Shown here: positions 1-6,300 of the stretch, piece by piece
Layout of the letters: each line of letters begins with the position of its first letter
Position numbering within the stretch: the stretch's first letter is position 1
Origin: Clostridiales bacterium
GTDB taxonomy: Bacteria > Bacillota_A > Clostridia > Christensenellales > CAG-917
Direction: 5' to 3'
NCBI GenBank assembly: GCA_031282095.1
Contig: JAITEJ010000063.1
Span: 1-8,016 of the forward strand
Length of the DNA: 8,016 nt
Made by a program: the position numbers and the translations under genes
The notes under the pieces: generated by a model
Seen by the model: the letters and a program-made list of their open reading frames with translations, nothing else
Database searches by the model: none
Told to the model about the DNA's origin: nothing

Positions 1-774
1 AAAGCGGCATATTTCGTCCGCCATGCGCTTGGTGTTGCAGAACACTATCGCGCTTTGGGGCTTGCATGTGTTAAAGAGCTGAACCAACGTAGTCTTTTTC
101 GAGTCCTTTTGCACCTTTAAATATGTCTGTTCGATGGTGTCGATCGTCGCGTTCAGGTCGCCTATCTCCACGAACAGCGGCGTATTCATATAGTCCTCGG
201 TAAGGCGGCGTATTGCCGGCGGCATAGTCGCGGAGAACATAACCGTCTGGTGTTCGCGCGGAATAAAACGCAGAATTTTTTCAATGTCTTCACGGAATCC
301 CATGTTTAACATCTCGTCCGCTTCGTCTAAAACAACCGTTTTGACATTTTCCAAACGCACGGTGCGCCGCGCTATATGATCCATAAGACGACCGGGAGTC
401 GCCACTACGATTTTGGCGCGCTTAAGCGCGTCTATCTGTTTGCCCATATCCGCGCCGCCGAAAACGGCCGTCATCTTGCAGCCTTCCTTAAACTCGGTCG
501 CCTTGCGCATTTCATCTGCGACCTGAACGGCAAGCTCGCGCGTGGGGCAAATAACCAAACACTGCACACCTTTCACCTCAGGATTGATCCGTTCGATGAG
601 GGGAATACCGAATGCGAGAGTTTTGCCGGAGCCGGTTTTTGAGCGCCCCACTAAATCGCGCCCGTCCATAATTGCCGGAATGCAGCTTGCCTGCACCTCG
701 GTAGGTATCGTAAAGCCGTTATGCTCAACGGAGCGCACGACTTCGTCGGATAAATTCATTTCCGAAAACAACAT
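1..774 (-). CDS. DEAD-box ATP-dependent RNA helicase, N-terminal 258 residues (3' end off window)
   Basis: The reading frame is open from the ATG at 774-772 to the window edge and encodes the first 258 residues of a DEAD-box RNA helicase of the DeaD/CshA type. Such enzymes use ATP to unwind short RNA duplexes in ribosome assembly, mRNA decay and cold adaptation. Visible motifs in order are the Q motif (F3 and PTEVQ 24-28), motif I SKTGSGKT (45-52, Walker A), Ia PTRELA (77-82), GG (106-107), Ib TPGR (126-129), motif II DEAD (150-153, Walker B), motif III SAT (181-183) and the start of the second RecA domain with IVFCNT (243-248, motif IV). Family members usually have about 400-530 residues, so the second RecA domain and C-terminal extension lie outside. 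The start is fixed by AAGGAG 8 nt upstream; a second Met at residue 6 has no such support. The exact subfamily (DeaD, CshA or DbpA) cannot be decided without the C-terminus. Confidence 0.97.
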   Translation of the reverse strand, partial: MLFSEMNLSDEVVRSVEHNGFTIPTEVQASCIPAIMDGRDLVGRSKTGSGKTLAFGIPLIERINPEVKGVQCLVICPTRELAVQVADEMRKATEFKEGCKMTAVFGGADMGKQIDALKRAKIVVATPGRLMDHIARRTVRLENVKTVVLDEADEMLNMGFREDIEKILRFIPREHQTVMFSATMPPAIRRLTEDYMNTPLFVEIGDLNATIDTIEQTYLKVQKDSKKTTLVQLFNTCKPQSAIVFCNTKRMADEICRF

Positions 775-782
775 ATCTTTTT

Positions 783-788
783 CTCCTT
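783..788 (-). promoter_or_regulatory. Ribosome binding site of the helicase gene
   Basis: The minus strand reads AAGGAG, then 8 nt, then ATG at 774-772. This is an excellent Shine-Dalgarno match at good spacing, and it selects this ATG over the in-frame Met five codons later. Confidence 0.9.
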
Positions 789-809
789 AAATATGCGCGG
801 AACATCCTG

Positions 810-877
810 ATAAACGCCGTCCGTCCTGCCCCACGCATAGACAAACATACCCCCGCGCAAAAGCGGACGGTGTTTAT
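810..877. repeat. 14-bp inverted repeat with 40-nt loop in the helicase leader
   Basis: The arm at 810-823 (ATAAACGCCGTCCG) is the reverse complement of 864-877 (CGGACGGTGTTTAT) with one mismatch. In minus-strand RNA the mismatch is A opposite C; in plus-strand RNA it is a G-U wobble, so pairing is slightly better on the plus strand. The arm nearest the gene ends about 22 nt upstream of the Shine-Dalgarno. No T-tract follows either arm, so it does not look like an intrinsic terminator. Confidence 0.6.
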
Positions 878-934
878 AATATGCGGGATAGAAATTTCGG
901 ACAACGAGTCGTTCGGCATTCCTCACGGCAACTG

Positions 935-964
935 CGGCGGGGTTCAAACCCCTGATAACCGCCG
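935..964. repeat. GC-rich hairpin in the helicase leader
   Basis: CGGCGG (935-940) can pair with CCGCCG (959-964). An alternative inner pairing joins GGGG (939-942) to CCCC (949-952) around TTCAAA. The two pairings overlap, so they would compete. The inner stem resembles a tRNA T-arm, but no cloverleaf surrounds it. Confidence 0.4.
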
Positions 965-1052
965 ACCGTAATGCGCCGAATAAAAACTGACTTCCCTAAA
1001 CTTAAGAAAAGATATGATTTCCGGCGCGTACACACTATTTTTATTTTTTCTA

Positions 1053-1081
1053 ATATTAACATTTTTAATAAAATCTGTCAA
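1053..1081 (-). promoter_or_regulatory. Sigma-A-type promoter driving the helicase gene
   Basis: Read on the minus strand, a perfect -35 box TTGACA (1081-1076) is followed by exactly 17 nt and the -10 box TAATAT (1058-1053; 4 of 6 matches to TATAAT). A TG dinucleotide one base upstream of the -10 gives the extended -10 form TGTTAATAT. The spacer and surroundings are strongly AT-rich. It faces the helicase and no other gene lies between. This is the best promoter match noticed in the window. Confidence 0.75.
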
Positions 1082-1092
1082 GCGTCCGCGCC

Positions 1093-1113
1093 CGCGTGGA
1101 AAAATATTTTGCG
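1093..1113. repeat. Short dispersed repeat, copy 1
   Basis: A 21-nt segment beginning CGCGTGGAAAAATATTTT matches 1786-1806 at 19 of 21 positions. Both copies are preceded by GCGTCCGCG (1082-1090 and 1781-1789). It lies just upstream of the helicase promoter. Function unknown. Confidence 0.5.
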
Positions 1114-1203
1114 AACATAACTTCGCCGTCACGCCTGATTACTTTTGCACCCTCAAGAGGTTATATTTGAATGTTTTAAAATGAGGAGAATAACGCGCTT
1201 AAA

Positions 1204-1239
1204 TGTCAATTTTGACACAACATGCCGATATTCTATCTT
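1204..1239 (+). promoter_or_regulatory. Possible promoter with overlapping inverted repeat, reading into the repeat array
   Basis: TGTCAA (1204-1209) and TTGACA (1212-1217) form an inverted repeat. The right half is also a perfect -35 box. With a 16-nt spacer the -10 would be TATCTT (1234-1239), only 4 of 6 matches. If real, it would transcribe the repeat array that begins at 1292. The evidence is weak. Confidence 0.25.
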
Positions 1240-1240
1240 T

Positions 1241-1290
1241 TATGCTGTGTTAAAGGTGTGAAACTGCGCTGTCACGCGGCGTTAGGACAC
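1241..1290 (+). repeat. Outlying copy of the core motif of the 165-bp repeat family
   Basis: GTTAAAGGTGTGAAACTGCG starting at 1249 matches the core motif at 2594, 2760 and 2925. The bases after it (CTGTCA) also match the copy at 2760. This copy directly precedes the 143-bp array, so the two repeat families touch here. Confidence 0.6.
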
Positions 1291-1291
1291 A

Positions 1292-1590
1292 CGCATATGT
1301 GAGTTTCATGCCATGTCCGTACATAGCTTGAGGCACTACGTGGTGCGTTGGCGCGCCCGCAGCATATGTGGGTTTCTCTGCGTCTGATGACGTCGCCGCC
1401 CTTTGCAACGGAAACGGTGCGTCAGCGCGCACGCATAATATGTGAGTTTAATGCTATGTCCGTACATAGCTTGCGGCACTATGTGGTGCGTTAGCATGCT
1501 CGCAGCATATGTGGGTTTCTCTGCGTTTGATGACGTCACCGCCCTTTGCAACGGAAACGGTGCGTCAGCGCGCACGCATCATATGTGAGT
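1292..1590 (+). repeat. Tandem array, 140-143 bp period, made of two related ~70-bp halves
   Basis: There are two full units (1292-1431 and 1432-1574) and a broken third start (1575-1590). The units are about 90 percent identical over long stretches by eye. The period differs by a 3-nt insertion after the leading CGCAT. Each unit is itself a dimer. The first half begins GCATATGTGAGTTT (1293, 1433) and the second begins GCATATGTGGGTTT (1362, 1505), 69-72 bp later. Both halves end in related sequence of the type GGTGCGTYRGCGCGC. The first half contains TATGTCCGTACATA, an imperfect palindrome. The open frames across it on the minus strand repeat with the DNA and lack ribosome sites, so they are not treated as genes. 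Confidence 0.9.
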
Positions 1591-2430
1591 TCCGTGTACG
1601 CCTTGCTTGAGGAAACAATTTTATAGTTTAAATTGTGCCGCGTTGCAGACGCGCGCGGTTTTAAGTTTCAATATGTCTTGTGCGACAAAAAAAGATTTAT
1701 TCGCGCCGTGAGTGCGTTTGAATTGAGCATGCGGCTTTTTAGAGTTTTTAAGAAAAAGAAGTTTTTCAGAACAGACATCTGCGTCCGCGTGAAAAAATAT
1801 TTGGCGGGTCGTTTTATGATATTGCCTGCGTATATGTGCGAACATTTATCCCGCGCCCTATTCAGTAACGTACGTACATGAATGATGATATACGTTGTAT
1901 CGGATGCAGTGTACGGAGCCCTCAGCCGTCCGTAATTTTGCCTTTACGCCCGCTTATCAGGATAGTACGGAAATGTCTGTTCCATGGTTGCCGTTGGGAG
2001 CTTTGCAGTACGTGATCTTGCTTTACCGTGCGCAAGCTGTGCGTAGGAATTCCAAGGACTTTTAAGAAAGTGACGACAAGGTTTTTGTGTTATGTTTGCG
2101 TTTGAGCGCGGTTTTTTCAAATGCCGAGGTATTCGCGCTATCCGTACGCCTGTATGCGAAGTTTTTTTCAAAGGCTTTAAAAAAAGAGTTTTTTCAGAAA
2201 CTAGGGAAGCGGAAGCTATCATATACGCGTTGCGCGCGCCGTTTTTTTCTCGGTTTTTTGTTTAAACACGAATTGAAACGCATTAACGTTTGTGTGTTGC
2301 GTGTGGGTTGTTCCGGGCGTTATAACCTTGCCGCGCGGAAGGCGACAGTTAGCGTATGTACGTTGCGCGTGAGTTATTTCATCGGCGAAGGATAATTTGG
2401 CAAAAATCAGAAAGTTTAACGTATTCGCGT
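1591..2430. other. Unassigned intergenic stretch without a supportable gene
   Basis: No frame here has a good ribosome binding site with a plausible protein. Lys/Arg/Phe-rich open frames at 1633-1881 and 2087-2395 start at TTG or GTG and look like by-products of A/T tracts. Visible structure includes a 7-bp inverted repeat ACAATTT/AAATTGT (1615-1621 and 1630-1636) and two similar T/A-tract segments (about 1730-1773 and 2155-2204, both ending in TTTTTCAGAA). There is also a pair of related sequences carrying GTGGGTT (2303-2309) and GTGAGTT (2369-2375), spaced 66 bp apart like the half-units of the 1292 array. It may be decayed repeat sequence. Confidence 0.5.
1786..1806. repeat. Short dispersed repeat, copy 2
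   Basis: CGCGTGAAAAAATATTTGGC and flanking GCGTCCGCG repeat the sequence at 1082-1113 with two mismatches in 21 over the core. Same orientation as copy 1, about 690 bp away. Confidence 0.5.
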
Positions 2431-2442
2431 TTCGCTTTGGTT

Positions 2443-2458
2443 GTTCGGTTGACCGAAC
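2443..2458. repeat. 16-bp hyphenated palindrome
   Basis: GTTCGGT and ACCGAAC are perfect inverted arms of 7 bp around a central TG. It lies at the left edge of the 165-bp array. It could be a protein-binding site or a small hairpin; no partner gene is evident. Confidence 0.4.
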
Positions 2459-2613
2459 CTTGGTGTTACGCTTAATTGCTTTCGCGCTAAGCGGGACTCA
2501 TATTCGGACTTTTGAAAATATCGCGAAACGCGTTAAAGTGTCGGTGTAAAGCGGTTCGGACGCAACGCGCTGATGAGCCGTCGTTTACGTTATGTTAAGG
2601 GCGTAAAACTGCG

Positions 2614-2627
2614 CCGCGGCGCCGCGG
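2614..2627. repeat. Perfect 14-bp GC palindrome inside a repeat unit
   Basis: CCGCGGCGCCGCGG reads the same on both strands. It follows the core motif of the 165-bp family in the copy at 2594. The other copies do not preserve it, so it is specific to this unit. Confidence 0.6.
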
Positions 2628-3033
2628 GAGCGTAATTAAGGGGTTTTAGGCCGGCATCGGTGCTCTCACGGACTTTCAGCCGGCGGCGGAAAAGCGGTAT
2701 TTCCTCTTGGTTTTGTGCCGTAATGACGCAACACGCGGTTATACTGTCGTCTATTCCATGTTAAATGCGCGAAGCCGCGCTGTCATGACGCATGGGCGCA
2801 ATTCAGGCGTTTTCGGTCGGCATTTGCGCTTCCGCACGCTTTCGATCGGCGTACGGGACGGTTCTTTTCTCTTGATTTTGCGCTTTTATGGCGTAATACG
2901 CAGATATTGTGCCGTTTACGGTATGTTAAAGGCGTGAAACTGCGATATTGCGTCGCCGAGCGTTTCGTGAAATTGCAAATTTACGCCGCGTAGGAGTTCT
3001 GCTCCGATTTTTAGATCTGTACGGGGTTGTTTC

Positions 3034-3081
3034 CGGCGGATTTTTTCATACCGGCGGAATGCGGATATTTAAAATCCGCCG
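3034..3081 (+). promoter_or_regulatory. Stem-loop with competing pairings upstream of the surface gene
   Basis: CGGCGGATTTT (3034-3044) pairs perfectly over 11 bp with AAAATCCGCCG (3071-3081). The right arm can instead pair with the nearer GCGGAT (3061-3066), giving a 6-bp hairpin with a 7-nt loop (right arm ATCCGC 3074-3079). A third related segment, CCGGCGGAA, lies in the loop at 3051-3059. It lies 230 bp before the start codon. No T-tract follows, so it is not a standard terminator. Confidence 0.45.
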
Positions 3082-3094
3082 ATATTTAACGGAT

Positions 3095-3112
3095 AAATTG
3101 CGAACGCAATTT
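3095..3112. promoter_or_regulatory. 18-bp operator-like palindrome
   Basis: AAATTGCG and CGCAATTT are perfect 8-bp arms around a central AA. The spacing and symmetry resemble a site for a dimeric DNA-binding regulator. It lies about 200 bp upstream of the surface gene start. The regulator is unknown. Confidence 0.45.
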
Positions 3113-3185
3113 GGATATACGCAGCTACAATTTGAATGTATATCTTTAGAATATCGTCTGTGTATGACAAAAAAACATGTAAAAA

Positions 3186-3213
3186 TTGTCAATTTATGCG
3201 AGAAATTTATCGT
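3186..3213 (+). promoter_or_regulatory. Candidate promoter of the surface-protein gene
   Basis: TTGTCA (3186-3191), a 16-nt spacer and TATCGT (3208-3213) make a modest promoter (5 of 6 and 4 of 6 matches). Start of transcription would fall near 3220, inside the palindrome at 3218-3233. Other AT-rich -10-like hexamers occur nearby (TATAAA 3213, TATTAT 3241) without well-placed -35 boxes, so the true promoter is uncertain. Confidence 0.25.
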
Positions 3214-3217
3214 ATAA

Positions 3218-3233
3218 ACACTAATAATAGTGT
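3218..3233. promoter_or_regulatory. Inverted repeat, possible operator, upstream copy
   Basis: ACACTA and TAGTGT are perfect 6-bp arms around ATAA. Its central 10 bases CTAATAATAG (3221-3230) recur in inverted orientation as CTATTATTAG at 3288-3297, just before the ribosome binding site of the surface gene. Confidence 0.45.
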
Positions 3234-3263
3234 CATAGCGTATTATATTGTCGAAATGTGATA

Positions 3264-3277
3264 TTTTGTACACAAAA
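3264..3277. promoter_or_regulatory. 14-bp palindrome TTTTGT-AC-ACAAAA
   Basis: Perfect 6-bp arms around AC, located between the two CTAATAATAG-type sites and 37 bp before the start codon. It is a possible protein-binding site. Confidence 0.35.
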
Positions 3278-3287
3278 GATGTCAATG

Positions 3288-3297
3288 CTATTATTAG
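3288..3297. promoter_or_regulatory. Inverted second copy of the CTAATAATAG site, next to the ribosome binding site
   Basis: CTATTATTAG is the exact reverse complement of 3221-3230 and sits within GCTA-TTAT-TAGC (3287-3298), a small hairpin. It ends 2 nt before the ribosome binding site, so binding or RNA pairing between the two copies could affect expression. That role is inference. Confidence 0.4.
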
Positions 3298-3299
3298 CG

Positions 3300-3304
3300 A
3301 AAGG
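3300..3304 (+). promoter_or_regulatory. Ribosome binding site of the surface-protein gene
   Basis: AAAGG is followed by 9 nt and ATG at 3314. It is a moderate match, but this is the first ATG of the long frame and it is followed at once by a basic N-terminus and membrane segment. Confidence 0.65.
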
Positions 3305-3313
3305 TATAAGTAT

Positions 3314-6300
3314 ATGAAGAAAACTGCGCCCTTACACGGTGAAAAACGCGTTAAAAAAATAGGTTTATCCATTCCGCATATCGTGATATGCATTTTGCTG
3401 ATCCTAGCTCTCGCGTCGGTGTTACTGACCGTCGTCTGGGTCTTGAATCATCGCAACGACGGTACGACGACGCCCACCGAATATACGGTCACGTTTGACA
3501 GCAACGGCGGCTCGACGACGGCTCCCGTTACCGTAAAGGACGGCGAAACCCTCGTTTTGCCGAAGAATCCGACGAAAGCGGGATATGTGTTCGCCGGATG
3601 GTTCTTCGACAACGGCGTTTGGACGCATCCGTTCAACCCCGCCGCGGTCAAAACGAATATCACCGTATACGCAAGGTGGCTGCCTCACATAATCGACGTC
3701 GAATATACGGTCACGTTCGACAGCAACGGCGGCACGGCGACGGCTCCGGTCAAGGTAAAAGCGGGAGAATCTCTCGTTTTGCCGCAGAACCCCACCAAAG
3801 CGGGCTTTATCTTCGCGGGGTGGTTCTTAGATAACGGCGTTTGGGCGCAGGCGCTCATACCGTCTGAGGTGTCGGCAAACGTCACGGCGTACGCGAAATG
3901 GACGCCGCAGACCAACGCAGAATATACGGTCACGTTTGACAGCAACGGCGGCACTACGGTAGCTCCGATAACGGTCAAGGCGGGCGAAACCTTGGTTTTG
4001 CCGACTCCCTTTAAGTTGGGCTATACGTTCGACGGCTGGTTTTTAGACAACGGCGTATGGGCGCAGAGATTTAACCCGGCGTCCGTGAGCGCGAGCGTCA
4101 CCGTATACGCAAAATGGACTTCGGAAAGCGATCCGGGCGACGATCCCTCTTCACCTGAGTTCAGGGATCCTCTTGATTTAATTGAATACCGCATAGCCGA
4201 AAACGACTATGTGCAGTACGTTTTTAAGGATGCAAACAGCTATTTAAACGATTTATATACCGATCGGCTTTGGACGGGCGATTCTGACGCGGCGCGCGGC
4301 TATATAAATGAGAATAATCCCGTCGGCGGGGGAGTCGGGACAAGCATTTTGACGGGCTTAAACTTCGGGACTACGCCCTACGGCGGCTATCTGTTCGCCA
4401 GCCCGCTTATAAACGAGCCTTCGTCATCCGCGGTTGCGAACGCCGCCTTAAATCTCGGCGGCGCGACGTCCGTAACATTCCGTGTCCGCGCGGACGCAAG
4501 GTTTTCCGGTTTCGCCCTGACGTTCTTCGTCGGCGGCGCGGAGGCGGATTCGCTTGAGTTGACCGCGGTCGACGCGGTTTTGTCCACGGAATGGACCACG
4601 TACACGATTGACCTCACGGATAAGGATTTGTCGCGCGTCGGCGCGGGCTTCGGTTGGTCTGTCGCGGCTCTCGACGGGGATAACCTAGACATAATGACGA
4701 ATTTATACGGCGAGGACAGCGACGATATGCCGTTTGTGTTCGAGTTTGACGAAATTCGCTATAACTTTGACGCGCCGCGTACGCAGCCGGTGCTCATTCC
4801 TTCGTATTACGACCTCGGCGCGGAATCCTCGGAGATTGCGCGCGGCATAAGCTATTCGTACGACACCGCGATTACGATTCTCGCTCTTGCGGAAGGCGGC
4901 AGAATACAGAGCGCGGCGCGCCTTGCGGACGCGTTGCTTTCGGCTATGCGGAGCGACGGCGCTTTCTACGGCGTCAGGAACGCGTATATGGCGGGGGCTC
5001 CCGCGGGCTACGGCTTCGATGGAGAGCAAGCTTACACTTTCGCGAGAATGCCCGGTTTCTACGACTTTGAGGCGGGCGAATATATTTGGGACGCTTACTC
5101 AAAGGGCGCGGACGCGGGCGGCACCGCATACGTGATTCTCGCGCTGCTTTCGCTTTATCAAAATATGGAAACTCCCGACGCGCGCTATCTTGAGGCGGCG
5201 GAAAGCCTCGCGGACTTCCTCTTGACGCTCAGGGCTTCATCGGGCGGCGTGAGGAGCGGCTATTCGGACGCGGACGACGCGCAGACTCTCATACCGAACC
5301 TTTCCACCGAATACAACGCGGAGGCTTACATCGCGTTCCTCAAGCTTGCGGATATCCTCGGCGGCGATAAGGCGGCACAATATAAGGCGGCGGCGGACGG
5401 ATGCCGCGAATTCGCCGTTTCCATGTTCAACTTCAACTCACGCACGGGCGTGGGATATTTTTACGGCGGCACTTTGGCGGACGGCTCGACCGACACCGCT
5501 CTCGTGCCTCTCGGCGCCAACGTCATGACCTATCTCGCGGCGATGATAGACTTCTTGCCGGACGAATTCTCCGAGGCGGAGATCGTCAATTATCTCGACC
5601 TCAACTTCGGCGTAAAGAACAGCGGATACTCTTTCCTGAACCTTAAAGACGGCGTATATTCCGCCGGCACCGCGGGCGCGGGGCTGCTGTTCCGAATGAT
5701 GGGACGCACGGACAAATATTCCGCGGTAAGGACTACGCTCGGCGCGCTCCGCTTTGAAAACGGCGGGCTGCCCGCGACCGACGCGGAGGCTTTGCGCGTC
5801 GCCTTGCCGGGAGAGAACGCGCCCGACTATTATTACGACACGGACGCCGCTTCGCCTTTGGCGTGGTACGCCCTTTTGCTGAACGGCGTGAACCCGCTCA
5901 GCGTAGACGACATTTCGCAAGATACCTATAAGCCGGCGCGTTCAAGCAAAATCATATACACGCCGGGGTCATACGGCGCGTCCGGCGCTTCCGGTGCTTC
6001 CGCGTCGGCGTCCGCATACGCGGAGAGCCCGATCGACGGCTATTACGTCATAGACTATATCGGGACCGAGACGGATCTTGAAGTGCCTAAATATTACAAA
6101 GCGAAACTCGTTCTCGGGATAAACGGAAGCGAATTGAAAGACGAGTGGAGCGCGCCGGGGGAGAAAGAGATTTCGGGCGGCTTAAACCATGAACAATCGC
6201 CCGCCCGTCAAAACACCTATTATTTCTCCGACTTGACGAGCGTCAGTCTGCCCGCGGTCATGAAAATCATAGGAGACCTCGCTTTCGCGAACGCCCAAAA

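Larger units (their letters stand above)
775..1046 (-). promoter_or_regulatory. Long 5' leader of the helicase mRNA
   Basis: If transcription starts about 7 nt downstream of the -10 box at 1058-1053, the helicase mRNA has an untranslated leader of about 270 nt. No convincing gene lies in it. It contains two possible stem-forming segments (810-877 and 935-964). Cold-shock DEAD-box helicase genes in other bacteria are known to carry long structured leaders used in post-transcriptional autoregulation. That this leader works the same way is inference; only its length and pairing potential are seen here. Confidence 0.55.
2430..2990 (+). repeat. Degenerate tandem array, ~165 bp period
   Basis: The core GTTAARGGCGTRAAACTGCG recurs at 2594 and 2925, and more diverged (GTTAAATGCGCGAAGCCGCG) at 2760, giving spacings of 166 and 165 bp. 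The units 2594-2759 and 2760-2924 align along their whole length at roughly 60-70 percent identity by eye, for example CTCTTGGTTTTGTGCCGTAA (from 2704) against CTCTTGATTTTGCGCTTTTA. The unit before 2594 aligns best in its last 40 bp (GGACGCAACGCG against TGACGCAACACG), and the sequence after 2925 fades out by about 2990. The open frames within it follow the repeat and have no ribosome site. Confidence 0.75.

Noticed and set aside
938..961. tRNA-like T-arm (CGGGG-TTCAAAC-CCCTG)
   Set aside because: The loop matches TTCRANY, but no acceptor partner for ATAACCG is found near 880-892 and no D or anticodon arm is visible, so it is not a tRNA gene.
1181..1261. 26-codon plus-strand open frame starting at ATGAGGAG
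   Set aside because: Its last codons lie in the dispersed core motif and the SD-like GAGGAG is inside the frame, so start and conservation are unsupported.
1250..1575. Overlapping minus-strand open frames sharing MRADAPFPLQRA
   Set aside because: The shared peptide simply reflects the 143-bp DNA repeat; no ribosome binding site and no protein-like composition.
1292..1590. CRISPR array
   Set aside because: Whole units, including the parts that would be spacers, are repeated, so there are no unique spacers; no cas genes are present.
1633..1881. 82-residue Lys/Phe-rich plus-strand frame
   Set aside because: Starts at TTG without a ribosome binding site; composition follows A/T tracts, and a similar by-product frame occurs at 2087-2395.
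1944..2222. 92-residue minus-strand frame
   Set aside because: No ribosome site or recognisable domain; low-complexity Lys/Arg/Ser composition typical of noncoding DNA.
2220..2250. Intrinsic terminator (GC run followed by seven T)
   Set aside because: The stem would be only about four base pairs (CGCG-TTG-CGCG) and separated from the T run; no gene ends nearby.
2707..3217. Plus-strand frames of 76 and 89 residues (2707-2937 and 2948-3217)
   Set aside because: The first lies wholly inside the 165-bp repeat and the second overlaps its faded end and the palindrome cluster; neither has a good ribosome site or a recognised motif.
3046..3393. 115-residue minus-strand frame with a hydrophobic stretch
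   Set aside because: A weak AGGA lies upstream, but it is antisense to the surface-gene start and covers the AT-rich palindromic control region; its hydrophobicity is explained by AT-rich sequence. Least certain of the rejections.
5438..5920. 160-residue minus-strand frame inside the surface gene
   Set aside because: A shadow of the GC-rich coding frame on the other strand, Arg/Val-rich and without domain features.
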